NCBI GenBank assembly: GCA_937863205.1
Contig: CALMGA010000254.1
Coordinates: 1-12,843, forward strand
Direction of reading: 5' to 3'
DNA length: 12,843 bases
Source: an uncultured Beijerinckiaceae bacterium
Lineage (GTDB): Bacteria > Pseudomonadota > Alphaproteobacteria > Rhizobiales > Beijerinckiaceae
Shown here: piece after piece, positions 5,828 through 12,843 of the stretch
How positions within the stretch are numbered: position 1 is the first letter of the stretch
Layout of the letters: every line of letters begins with the position of its first letter
Notes under the pieces: generated by a model
Databases searched by the model: none
What the model saw: the letters and a program-made list of their open reading frames with translations, nothing else
Told to the model about the DNA's origin: nothing
Position numbers and translations under genes: made by a program

Positions 5828-6232
5828 TAGGCTTCGTCCCACGCAAAGCAGAGCGGGACATGGGCCGTCACCGCCGAGCGCTCCCGGCTCCAGCTCCCGG
5901 CGTAGCGGCGTACGGCGTCGTCGCCGTCCTTGTCGCCAAGCCCCCGCAGCGTCTCGAAGATCCGGGTCCGCGTGAGCCGCTCGCGTGTCGGCTTGTCGCC
6001 GTTGGCCAGCAGCAGCCGGTCGAGGTCGTTGCGCCAGGGATCGATGCGAGGAACCGGCTGAGGGCTGCGCTTGTGGCGAAACGACGTCTCGCCCGATCGG
6101 ATCAACTTGCGAACGACTTTGCGCGAACCCTTCAGCTCGCGGACGATCTCCTTGATCGCCTCGCCCCGCACGAAGTCCGCCCTACACCAACTCCGCGCGG
6201 CGGATCCTCGCGGCTGTCTCCACAACCAACAT
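5828..6232 (-). pseudogene. istA: IS21-family transposase IstA, N-terminal remnant
   Basis: ATG 6232 begins MLVVETAARIRRA, then the frame breaks at a TAG (6184-6182). The next frame continues from about 6180 with ADFVRGEAIKEIVRELKGSR, VVRKLIRSGETSFRHKRS, PRIDPWRNDLDRLLLANGDK, RERLTRTRIFETLRGLG and DAVRRYAGSWSRERSAVTA, ending FAWDEA at the IS5 junction. This is the N-terminal DNA-binding half typical of IstA; the family normally continues with a YQFDW-like start of the catalytic domain, which is missing. The frame break is explained by an imperfect 16-base tandem duplication at about 6165-6196. The remainder of istA and the istB helper gene are not in the window. TGTGAACAAGCG on the minus strand at 6343-6332 could be the IS21 terminus (weak). 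Confidence 0.75.
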
Positions 6233-6304
6233 CCCCGGTGTCGCCCTTCAAAAGTCGAAGAGCGGTGTGGACGATCTGTTCCGGGATCCCTGTTGGAAGC
6301 CGAT

Positions 6305-6322
6305 AACTCCGTAAACGGAGTT
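6305..6322. repeat. perfect 7-bp inverted repeat, 4-base loop
   Basis: AACTCCG-TAAA-CGGAGTT. It lies upstream of the istA remnant, so it may be part of the IS21 terminal region where transposase-binding repeats are expected. There is no T-run for a terminator on either strand. Confidence 0.45.
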
Positions 6323-6655
6323 CCTATCGCACGCTTGTTCACATCCGACAATGGATATACGAGTTCGATTATCGCGCCGACTGACGCACAGGCGCAATCA
6401 AGCAGCCCGCATTGCAGGCGAGCTGCATTGCTTCCGATTGAGCACAACGCCGTCGAGGTAGTGGCCGGGGAACAATCGGCCGCGTTGCGGAATGGGGCTT
6501 GCTGGTCGGCTTTCAAACTGCGGCCGAGGGCCTTTAACAATCTATTAAACAATGTCCATTATAACATAGATCAAGTTTGCTCAAGGGCGCCGTTCTGCGG
6601 AACGCGATTGGCACCGAGGCCAAGTGTGATATCGACGACGAACAAATAAGATAAG

Positions 6656-6677
6656 CCTGCCGCATTTTTACGGCAGG
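6656..6677. repeat. 7-bp inverted repeat, 8-base loop
   Basis: CCTGCCG and CGGCAGG flank CATTTTTA. It could form a stable hairpin. The sequence after the stem is not a U-tract in either direction, so terminator function is doubtful. No adjacent intact gene needs one. Confidence 0.35.
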
Positions 6678-6720
6678 TTGCGGAGCTTCGCTGGGCTTCA
6701 AAATAGTCGAGATCGACCTT

Positions 6721-6733
6721 TCACGTAACGTGA
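6721..6733. promoter_or_regulatory. operator-like perfect palindrome TCACGTAACGTGA
   Basis: Two 6-base arms around a central A, in AT-richer sequence about 110 bases before the possible small-protein remnant and 650 bases before the pilin gene. It resembles a dimeric-regulator site, but no dedicated regulator or promoter can be tied to it. Confidence 0.25.
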
Positions 6734-6831
6734 CGCACCCCGAATTGGACAGTCTATGTCATGCCATATCCGAATTGATTATCACCTCTTGATTTGAGGA
6801 ACTTCGGCCAGATGGTGCGGCCTCACTTAGT

Positions 6832-7064
6832 TTGAGCGTATGCAACCTTTTTCAATATGTGGAGGACGACTATGCTTGCGGCGCGGTCAGCCGCGAGTTG
6901 AGTGAAATGCAAGACATGCGGCCCGAAGCCATCGTGTACGCCGCCGAGACGCTTGACAGTCGCCCCGAGTTCGTTTGGACGGACGCGATTTGGACATTCT
7001 CATTTCCGACGAGGCTGACGAGCCTGTCTGCAACCTGAAGGTCACAGCACGAAGGACAACCTGA
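6832..7064 (+). pseudogene. possible frameshifted small-protein remnant (DUF6894-like?)
   Basis: One frame gives YVEDDYACGAVSRELSEMQ and RPEAIVYAAETLDSRPEFVW, then a one-base loss near 6980 moves the likely continuation to GRDLDILISDEADEPVCNLK and TARRTT before TGA at 7062. The layout (a variable acidic N-terminus, an EA-x-L helix, then a DEA-x-EPV strand pair near the end) resembles the short DUF6894-type proteins common in Methylobacterium, but this is a weak resemblance read by eye. No convincing start or ribosome site exists. Confidence 0.25.
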
Positions 7065-7375
7065 TTGGGCATTGAGCCAAGCCGATCGATCGGCGGAGCT
7101 TTTCCGGCATTGTTGCCAGGCGTCACCAGTACATGACGAGATACACGGACAGCTGACCCCTGGGGTAGTCCTTACAGTTCTCCAACGTCTGGTGGCGCAA
7201 GGTCTGCCACATCTTTATGACTCGACAGCGTTCCTCTTCTCAGAAAGCAAGAGATCACTCTGCAGCACTCGTCTGCACTTTTTCTCGAACTTCTTGTAAG
7301 CTGGTCATTAAGGCTGCCTCTACGGGCGGTCTGTGGAAAAAAACACAATCACTAGTCATTATAAATGCTCAAATC

Positions 7376-7381
7376 GGAGAG
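7376..7381 (+). promoter_or_regulatory. ribosome binding site of the pilin gene
   Basis: GGAGAG lies five bases before ATG 7387. It decides against the longer in-frame start at 7333, which would add 18 polar residues in front of the signal peptide. Confidence 0.65.
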
Positions 7382-7386
7382 CAACC

Positions 7387-7908
7387 ATGCGTTGGGCAGC
7401 GGTGTTTGTTGTGACGGCAACGTCGGTCTTCGCCACGGCGGCCTTTGCGACGCCGCAGAACCCGGCGACGGCGCAGTTCAATGTCACGATCACCATCCTT
7501 AAGCAGTGCGTGGTCACCGCGCCGGCGACGATCAGTCTCGGCTCGGTCGGCGCCAGCGACCTGCTGACCACGACCACCAGCGCCGCGCAGCCCTTCACCG
7601 TCACCTGCTCGCCTGGGACCGGCTACACCGTTGGGTTTTCCAGCACCAACGATCTCTCGACCGGCAGCGCGACCCATCAGATGAAGGGCGGCGCCAGCGG
7701 CAACACGAATGTTGTCCAGTACAACCTGTTCGACACGACAACAGGCGCCACCAATACCGCCGCGCTCAGCGCCTCCTCCAGCGTCATCTCGGATACGGGC
7801 ACGGGATCGAGCCAGACCAAGACGCTGAAGGCGCAGGTCACCAACTACACCGTCGAGGTCAAGCCGGACACCTACACCGACACCGTGACGATGACGGTCA
7901 CCTACTGA
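7387..7908 (+). CDS. spore-coat-U domain fimbrial major subunit (CsuA/B-like)
   Basis: Secreted pilin of 173 residues. The signal peptide MRWAAVFVVTATSVFATAAFA is probably cut before TPQNP. The mature protein is one spore-coat-U (SCPU) domain: a donor-strand-like N-terminal strand AQFNVTITILKQC, then ISLGSVGASDLL, FTVTCSPGTGYTVGFSS, QYNLFD and the family's terminal strand DTYTDTVTMTVTY. C41 and C74 are positioned for the conserved disulfide. It is the first gene of a four-gene archaic chaperone-usher operon, 16 bases before the chaperone, and the single-domain size suggests the polymerising shaft subunit. Thr/Ser/Ala richness is normal for these pilins. A strong ribosome site precedes it, as expected for the most abundant product. 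Confidence 0.88.
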   Translation: MRWAAVFVVTATSVFATAAFATPQNPATAQFNVTITILKQCVVTAPATISLGSVGASDLLTTTTSAAQPFTVTCSPGTGYTVGFSSTNDLSTGSATHQMKGGASGNTNVVQYNLFDTTTGATNTAALSASSSVISDTGTGSSQTKTLKAQVTNYTVEVKPDTYTDTVTMTVTY

Positions 7909-7924
7909 TCCGAGAAGTGCTCCC

Positions 7925-8644
7925 ATGCGCAAGAACAGTTCCCGCCTTTTCGCCGCCACGGCCATCGCGATGTGCTGCTCCGGTGTCCTTCCCTCACCGT
8001 CCGGGGCGGCGGCCCTGCGCGTGTCGCCGATCCTGATCGACGGCGGGGTGCAGGCCAACGCGACGATCACGCTGCGCAATCAGGAGAACCGCCCGCTCAA
8101 CGCCCAGGTCCGGGTGTTCCGCTGGACGCAGAAGGACGGCCAGGAAGAGCTCATCCCGACGGACGACGTGATCGCCTCGCCGCCGATCGTCTCCATTCCT
8201 GCGCGGGAGGAATACGTCATCCGCCTGCAGCGCACCACCGGCGAGGAGCCGGTCAGCGAGGAAGCCTACCGCATCGTCGTCGACGAACTGCCCAACCCCG
8301 ACCGGCAGCGCAACGGCACGGTGGCGGTGGTGCTGCGCTACATCGTGCCGGCGTTCTTCTTCCCCGCCGATGCGACGCAGCCGAAGCTCAGGTGGTCGGT
8401 GGAGCACCGCGACAGTCGCGCCTATCTCGTGGCGGAGAACGGCGGCGACAAGCGCGTCCAGCTGACGAACCTCGGCCTCAAGGTCGGCGGTCGCACGGTG
8501 ATCGTCGGCAAGGGTTTGGCCGGCTACGTTCTCGGGCATTCCACGAGAGAGTGGCCGCTCGCGGCCAAGCTTTCCGGCCTCAAGGGAGGAACTGTTGTCG
8601 CCTTGAGCGACCGCGGCCCTCTCAATGCGCCGCTCGGGCGTTAG
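7925..8644 (+). CDS. periplasmic fimbrial chaperone (PapD/CsuC-like)
   Basis: Chaperone of 239 residues that folds and caps pilin subunits in the periplasm by donor-strand complementation. A signal peptide covers about residues 1-29 (MRKNSSRLFAATAIAMCCSG, then a Ser/Pro/Ala-rich c-region). The N-terminal Ig domain has ALRVSPILIDGGVQANATIT, QVRVFRWTQKDGQEELIPTD, PPIVSIPAREEYVIRLQR and EEAYRIVVDELP, followed by LRYIVPAFFFPA; this order and the YRIVVDELP strand are typical of archaic-type chaperones. The C-terminal domain is about 155-239. It follows the pilin by 16 bases, with GAGAAG as ribosome site, and overlaps the usher start by 20 bases, implying translational coupling. Confidence 0.9.
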   Translation: MRKNSSRLFAATAIAMCCSGVLPSPSGAAALRVSPILIDGGVQANATITLRNQENRPLNAQVRVFRWTQKDGQEELIPTDDVIASPPIVSIPAREEYVIRLQRTTGEEPVSEEAYRIVVDELPNPDRQRNGTVAVVLRYIVPAFFFPADATQPKLRWSVEHRDSRAYLVAENGGDKRVQLTNLGLKVGGRTVIVGKGLAGYVLGHSTREWPLAAKLSGLKGGTVVALSDRGPLNAPLGR

Positions 8645-11045
8645 CCGAGGCGCAGCCCTTTTCGCAAGCATCGTCCTGGTCGTCTTCGGCGCGGGCCACT
8701 CCACGCGGGCCCAGCTCGCGCCCATCGATCCGCACCAGGCACCGATGTCGCTCACCCAGGCGCTGCGCCTCGAAGTCTCCGTCAACGGTGTGCCCACGCG
8801 CCTCGTGGAGCCCTTCGTCCTGTCGCCCGACGGCAACCTCCTGGCCAAGCCGAGCGACCTCGAGGACATCGGCATCAAGGTCCAGGGCTTCCCCGATCCT
8901 CTGCAGCCGATGGACCTGCGCAGCTTGCAGGGAGTCACCTATCGTTTTGATTCCGCGGCCCAGCGCATCGACTTCCAGCTCTCCGATGCGCAGCGCCTCG
9001 CGCACGTCTACGACGCGCAACTCGCCAGCTCTCGCGCCCCGGCGCCGCGCTCCGACTTCGGCGTGGTCACGAACTACTCCGTCTTCGGCACCACGACCAA
9101 CCAGCTCGGCGCGCTGCCGCGGTTCAGCGGCACGAATGCGACGCTCGATGCGCGTGGATTCAGCCCCTACGGCGAGATTTCGCAAAGCGGCATTCTGGGC
9201 GATACCGTGCTCAACGAGAACAAGGCGCTCCGCCTCGACTCGACATACGGCTTCTCCGACCCCGGGCGCATGCTGACGGGTCGCGCGGGCGATGCGATCT
9301 CCGGCGGCCTTCCCTGGACGCGGCCGATCCACTTCGCTGGCCTGCAGCTCCAACGGGACTTCGCTCTGCGATCCGACCTCGTGACCCGGCCCCTGCCGAA
9401 CATCACCGGCAGTGCCGCCGTCCCCTCCACCGTTGACGTGTTCGTCAACAGCACCAAGACCTTCTCGCAGGACGTCGCGCCCGGACCCTATAGCATCACC
9501 AACCTTCCCGTGGTGTCCGGCAACGGCACCGCCCACATCGTCGTGACGGACACCACCGGCAAGACCAGCGAGTCCGCGGTGCCGTTCTTCAACGCACCGA
9601 CCCTGCTCGCCACCGGCCTGTCCGATTTCTCGGTCGACGCCGGTTTCGCGCGCCGCAACTACGGCCTGCTCTCGGACGACTACGACAGGCGCCCGCTCGG
9701 CTCCGCAATCGGGCGCTACGGCTTGACCGATTGGCTGACGCTGGAAGGACATAGCGAGGACGGAGCCGGGCTCGCCAACGTCGGCCTCGGCGCGGTGACG
9801 CGCGCGGGCCGCTGGGGTACCGTTTCCGCCGCTTTCAGCGGCAGTCGCCACGCATCCCAGTCCGGCGCGCAGATCTACGGCGAGTACAACCTCGACATCG
9901 CCGGCTTCACCGTCGACGCGAGCACGCAGCGAACCTTCAAAAGCTTCAACGACCTTGCATCCGTCACGGCGACGACAGCCCATCTGCCGAGCTTGGCATC
10001 GGCCTTCGCTTTGGGCGTGTACTCCCTCGACCCCCGCCCGCCGCGCGCCCTCGACCGCCTCACCTTCGGCATCCCGCTCAAGTTCGACGCGACGTCACTC
10101 AGCCTGAGCTTCATCAACCTCGTCGAGGCGAACGGGACGCGCTCGCGCATCCTGACAGCCTCGCTATCGCGCCCGCTCCCCTTCGACGCTTCGCTGTTCA
10201 TGACCGGTTTCGTCGACTTCGCCCAGAGCAGAAGCGCCGGCGTCTTCGCCGGTCTGTCCATCCCGCTCGGACCGCGCGTTCGCGCCAACGCCGGCGGTTC
10301 ATACGGCGGCTCGGGCCGCTACGGCGAGGTCGATGTCGGCCAGCCGGTCCAGCCGAGCGACGGAAGCGTCGGCTGGCGCTATCGCGATGTCGAGGGCAGC
10401 AACGCGATCCGCATTGGCGACGCCGCCTACCGGTCGAGCTACGGCACCGTTCAGGTCGAGGTCTCGCAACAGGGCAAGGCGGTCAGCACGCAGGGCGAGT
10501 TCGACGGCTCCTTCGGCTACATCGGCAGCGGCGGCCTGTTCGTCGGCAACCACATCGCCGATGGCTTCGCCGTCGTTGACACCGGCATCGCCGGCGTCCC
10601 GGTCTACCGTGATAACCGGCTGATCGGCGAAACAAACCCTTTCGGCAAGCTCGTCGTGCCCGACCTCCGGTCCTACCAGGGAAACCAGATCGCCATCGAT
10701 CCGCTCGGCCTGCCGGCCAACGCCGAGGCGCGTTCGACGAAACAGGTCGTCGCGCCCGCCGCGCGCAGCGGCGTCGGGCTGAACTTCGGCATCGACCGGC
10801 ACGTCGACGCGGCAATGGTGCGCCTAGCCGACGCCCAGGGCCGCCCGCTGCCCGTCGGCGCGAAGGGCCATCGCAAGGACGACGAAGGCTTCGTGGTCGG
10901 TTACGGCGGACAGGCCTACGTCAAGCACCTCGGGCCCGATAACGTCGTGGTCATCGATCTCGGCGACCACGAGTGCACCGCGACCTTCCCCTACCAGCCT
11001 GACGGCGGCAAGCGCGTCGCGATCGGACCCATCCCATGCCTTTGA
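8625..11045 (+). CDS. outer-membrane fimbrial usher (FimD/PapC/CsuD-like)
   Basis: Usher of 806 residues that forms the outer-membrane pore through which pilins are exported and assembled. The signal peptide ends near HSTRA/Q29-30. The N-terminal domain follows (LRLEVSVNGVPTRLVEPFVL, LAKPSDLEDIGIKV), then the beta-barrel (for example FSPYGEISQSGILGD, YGFSDPGRMLTGRAGDAISG). A plug-like segment lies at about 265-315 (VDVFVNSTKTFSQDVAPGPY, ITNLPVVSGNGTAHIVVTD), with the barrel continuing to about 640. The C-terminal domains end in HECTATFPYQ and IGPIPCL, whose C784 and C805 match the conserved terminal disulfide. ATG 8625 lies 20 bases before the chaperone stop, with a TGA in the same frame just upstream and no good ribosome site, so it is probably translated by coupling. 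Length and domain order are complete. Confidence 0.93.
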   Translation: MRRSGVSRGAALFASIVLVVFGAGHSTRAQLAPIDPHQAPMSLTQALRLEVSVNGVPTRLVEPFVLSPDGNLLAKPSDLEDIGIKVQGFPDPLQPMDLRSLQGVTYRFDSAAQRIDFQLSDAQRLAHVYDAQLASSRAPAPRSDFGVVTNYSVFGTTTNQLGALPRFSGTNATLDARGFSPYGEISQSGILGDTVLNENKALRLDSTYGFSDPGRMLTGRAGDAISGGLPWTRPIHFAGLQLQRDFALRSDLVTRPLPNITGSAAVPSTVDVFVNSTKTFSQDVAPGPYSITNLPVVSGNGTAHIVVTDTTGKTSESAVPFFNAPTLLATGLSDFSVDAGFARRNYGLLSDDYDRRPLGSAIGRYGLTDWLTLEGHSEDGAGLANVGLGAVTRAGRWGTVSAAFSGSRHASQSGAQIYGEYNLDIAGFTVDASTQRTFKSFNDLASVTATTAHLPSLASAFALGVYSLDPRPPRALDRLTFGIPLKFDATSLSLSFINLVEANGTRSRILTASLSRPLPFDASLFMTGFVDFAQSRSAGVFAGLSIPLGPRVRANAGGSYGGSGRYGEVDVGQPVQPSDGSVGWRYRDVEGSNAIRIGDAAYRSSYGTVQVEVSQQGKAVSTQGEFDGSFGYIGSGGLFVGNHIADGFAVVDTGIAGVPVYRDNRLIGETNPFGKLVVPDLRSYQGNQIAIDPLGLPANAEARSTKQVVAPAARSGVGLNFGIDRHVDAAMVRLADAQGRPLPVGAKGHRKDDEGFVVGYGGQAYVKHLGPDNVVVIDLGDHECTATFPYQPDGGKRVAIGPIPCL

Positions 11046-11956
11046 TCCAACGTTTCTGTTCCCGCTTCTCTGTGGTGCTGGCGCTGGCCTTCCTTGCCGC
11101 CGGCTTCCTCGGCAGCGGTGCAAAAGCCCAGAGCGTCAACCTCACGTGTTCCGTCGGCATCACGACGGTGGCGTTCGGCAGCATCGACGTCCTGCCCGGC
11201 GCGGCGGTCGCCACCAACGCGACCCTGTCCGTGTCGTGCCTCAGCGTGCCGGTCTCGACGGGCTCGCTTTACGTCTGCGTCGCCCTGCCGTCGCGCTCCA
11301 TGCTTGGCGCCTCGACCACCCTGGCCTACGACATCTACGGTCCGTCGCCTTCGACGTCGTCGTGGTCCAACACCGCCCAGATCGCGGTGCCTCTTTCGAC
11401 CCTGAGGCTCGGCCAGACATATACGCTTAACGTGGCAGCTTCCGTGCTCGGATCGCAGCAGAGTGTCCCAGCCGGGAGTTACGCGCAGACCCTGGCGGCG
11501 ACCGCCACCTACGGCACCACGAACTGCACCTCGGGCTCGCTCACCGGCTCGACGAGCTTCTCGTTCCAGGCGACCGCGACGGTCTTGAAGTCCTGCAACG
11601 TGTCCGCCAGCGATCTGAGCTTCGGCGCCGTTGGCGACCTCACGGCGGCGGTGCTCGGCCAATCCGCTCTCAGCCTGCAATGCACGCAGGGCACCGGCTA
11701 CACGGTGTCGCTCAGTGGCGGACTATCTGGCGCCGCGGATCCGACGGCGCGTAAAATGACCATGGGAACGCAGTCCGTGACCTATGGCCTTTATCAGAAC
11801 AGCGCGCGATCGATCCCGTGGGGAACGCAGTCGACCCTCGGCGGAAGCGGCACGGCGTCGACGCAGACCATCCCGGTCTATGGGCTCGTGCCAATCCAGC
11901 CGACGCCCGCGATCGGGACCTACAGCGACACCGTCGTGGTCAGCGTCACCTACTGA
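11036..11956 (+). CDS. two-domain spore-coat-U tip pilin (CsuE-like)
   Basis: Secreted protein of 306 residues with two tandem SCPU domains. The signal peptide ends near SGAKA/Q31-32. Domain 1 (about 33-180) starts VNLTCSVGITTVAFGSIDVL and contains PLSTLRLGQTYTLNVA and AGSYAQTLAATATYG. Domain 2 (about 181-306) starts ATVLKSCNVSASDLSFGAVG and ends with the family strand GTYSDTVVVSVTY. Domain 2 resembles the shaft pilin (QCTQGTGYTVSLSGG against TCSPGTGYTVGFSST), while domain 1 is diverged and has extra Cys residues. In archaic Csu pili the last, two-domain subunit caps the tip and carries the adhesive surface; that role here is inferred from architecture and position. It overlaps the usher stop by 10 bases. 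Confidence 0.87.
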   Translation: MPLIQRFCSRFSVVLALAFLAAGFLGSGAKAQSVNLTCSVGITTVAFGSIDVLPGAAVATNATLSVSCLSVPVSTGSLYVCVALPSRSMLGASTTLAYDIYGPSPSTSSWSNTAQIAVPLSTLRLGQTYTLNVAASVLGSQQSVPAGSYAQTLAATATYGTTNCTSGSLTGSTSFSFQATATVLKSCNVSASDLSFGAVGDLTAAVLGQSALSLQCTQGTGYTVSLSGGLSGAADPTARKMTMGTQSVTYGLYQNSARSIPWGTQSTLGGSGTASTQTIPVYGLVPIQPTPAIGTYSDTVVVSVTY

Positions 11957-12232
11957 TCCTACCCCGGCCGTCATACCCAGATCATTGCTGGAGCCACACT
12001 TCGCCGCTGTTCGAGGGCTCGCTCGCGTCGCGATCGAGCCCGTCCATGGGCAGCCTCACGGAGGCGCTCGCCGGCTTCCGCGAGTGGGACAGATACATGG
12101 CTCTCTTCCACCGAGAGCTTAAGCAACAGATTGGCCGAAGGCGACAGACCTTCCATTGTGACGCAAGTCAGCCGCCGTTCAGGCTTTGTCTTCGCGTTCC
12201 GACGTAGATGGTATCAAATGGCTTCCAAATTT
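11957..12232. other. spacer after the fimbrial operon, no gene seen
   Basis: Contains a 7-bp inverted repeat, GGGCTCG at 12015-12021 and CGAGCCC at 12035-12041, which might end the fimbrial transcript but has no T-run. The plus frame 12046-12207 (MGSLTEALAGFREWDRYMAL onward) has some coding character but no ribosome site and no recognised relative; it could be a gene remnant. Confidence 0.4.
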
Positions 12233-12843
12233 GGATCTGGCGCGATCTTGATGACGCTGTGAACGGGTCAGGCGGCACCTATCAGCCGCGCCTCGATCGG
12301 GTCGACCTTGGCGCGATTGTACATCTGACGCTTGATGAGCTTCAGCCTGTTGACTTGCCCTTCGGTCTGGCCATTCGACCAGGCGCTGGCGATCGCAGCT
12401 TCGACAGCCGCCTTGTCCTTGCCGATGCCGGCACCGAACGAAGCCAGCAGGCTGGCGGCGGCGTCGCTGATCCAGCCCTCGAGATCGCCGCTCGTCCGGC
12501 GCACCATGGTTTGGAAGCGGTCGAGCAGGCCGCGGGCCTCGACCGGCGTCGGCACGCGCGCCTCGATCGCGGCCGCCGTCACCGTCTCGGCCCTGCTCAG
12601 GTGGTCTCGCCCGCTCGTCATCAGCCGCGCGATGGTCCTGGCCGAAAGCACGCGCTGGAGTTGCTGATCACTCGCCGTGTCCGCTCGCCGGCGCCGGGTG
12701 GCCCACTCCGAGACAACGCGGAGCGAGCTGCGGAAGCCGTGCTCTTGCAAACGTCGCCACAGTTCCGCGCCGTTGCGGCAGCCGGCCGCCCACTGCGCGT
12801 CCAGCAAGGGCAGGTGCACCTCAATCGAACTCTGCCTTGTGCG
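12233..12843 (-). mobile_element. ISL3-family element, transposase 3' side, continues past right edge
   Basis: The transposase fragment is followed on its 3' side by a sequence beginning GGATCTGGCGCGATCTTGAT at 12233, which fits an ISL3-type terminus starting with GG. The preceding eight bases, CCAAATTT (12225-12232), are the candidate 8-bp target duplication. The terminus was chosen by eye and the opposite end is not visible. Confidence 0.4.
12268..12843 (-). CDS. ISL3-family transposase, C-terminal part (5' end outside window)
   Basis: The frame is open from the right edge to the stop at 12268 (191 codons plus stop). It carries the C-terminal half of an ISL3 (IS204/IS1001/IS1096/IS1165) DDE transposase: LPLLDAQWAAGCRNGAELWR (post-zinc-finger HTH-like segment), PTPVEARGLLDRFQTMVR, and the hallmark AWSNGQTEGQVNRLKLIKRQ with the catalytic Glu, followed by MYNRAKVDPIEARLIGAA. 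The catalytic Asp residues and zinc finger lie upstream of the segment order expected here, or off the window. Only about 20 residues separate the hinge region from the final domain, so an internal deletion of the central catalytic region is possible. GTG 12819 is only an internal codon; the frame continues past it. Confidence 0.82.
   Translation of the reverse strand, partial: RTRQSSIEVHLPLLDAQWAAGCRNGAELWRRLQEHGFRSSLRVVSEWATRRRRADTASDQQLQRVLSARTIARLMTSGRDHLSRAETVTAAAIEARVPTPVEARGLLDRFQTMVRRTSGDLEGWISDAAASLLASFGAGIGKDKAAVEAAIASAWSNGQTEGQVNRLKLIKRQMYNRAKVDPIEARLIGAA

Larger units (their letters stand above)
6233..7386. other. AT-richer, nearly gene-free stretch before the fimbrial operon
   Basis: Visibly less GC-rich than the rest of the window, with no gene of convincing codon bias. 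It contains the presumed IS21 left end (up to about 6350), short palindromes at 6305-6322, 6656-6677 and 6721-6733, a possible small-protein remnant at 6832-7064, and the upstream region of the pilin gene. TATAAA at 7360-7365 is a possible -10 for the operon but has no recognisable -35. Open frames such as 6071-6649 (+) and the upstream part of 5827-6552 (-) show no recognisable protein here. Confidence 0.4.

Noticed and set aside
6557..6562. TATAAT on the minus strand as a promoter
   Set aside because: The only -35-like hexamer (TTGAGC) is at 15 bases spacing, and there is no convincing gene downstream before the istA remnant.
8622..9983. 453-codon open frame on the minus strand
   Set aside because: Antisense shadow of the usher gene, whose plus-strand product has complete family motifs.
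4884..12843. The IS5 and ISL3 elements as the two ends of one composite transposon carrying the fimbrial operon
   Set aside because: They belong to different families with unrelated termini, so they cannot act as paired ends.

Overview
The window is GC-rich, with strongly GC-biased third codon positions, TTG/GTG starts and IS5-, IS21- and ISL3-type elements. This fits a Rhizobiales alphaproteobacterium, most likely Methylobacterium/Methylorubrum; the genus is an inference from overall protein character, not a search result. No rRNA, tRNA or CRISPR array was seen.

Region 1 (1-3942) is a two-component regulatory locus. On the minus strand an OmpR/PhoB-type response regulator (2174-2938) is followed by an EnvZ/RstB-type sensor kinase (641-2149) and then by a small exported protein cut by the left edge (1-324). 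Divergent from the regulator is an exported protein (3115-3942) with a beta/gamma-crystallin-like domain and a long Gly/His/Arg-rich tail. The divergent promoter region carries two copies of a direct-repeat box (GTTACA-N4-GTTACA type). A third copy with 14 of 16 matches lies inside the 3' end of the kinase gene, pointing at the small exported protein. The simplest reading is an autoregulated system controlling two envelope proteins. The regulator lacks the conserved receiver lysine (Thr in its place).

Region 2 (about 3943-6350) is a mobile-element scrapyard. It holds a fragment of an exported protein gene lacking both ends, a gene fragment cut by an IS, a degenerate IS5-family (IS427-like) element with several lesions in its transposase, and the N-terminal part of an IS21-family istA broken at its other end by that IS5 element.

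Region 3 (about 6350-7386) is relatively AT-rich and almost gene-free. It has a possible frameshifted small-protein remnant and several short palindromes.

Region 4 (7387-11956) is a compact four-gene archaic (Csu/sigma-type) chaperone-usher fimbrial operon: single-domain spore-coat-U pilin, periplasmic chaperone, outer-membrane usher and two-domain tip pilin. The last three genes overlap end to start. The chaperone would carry subunits through the periplasm, the usher would secrete and polymerise them, the first gene would supply the shaft and the last the tip.

Region 5 (11957-12843) is a short gene-free spacer followed by the 3' part of an ISL3-family transposase running off the right edge. 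The fimbrial operon is therefore bracketed by insertion-sequence material on both sides.
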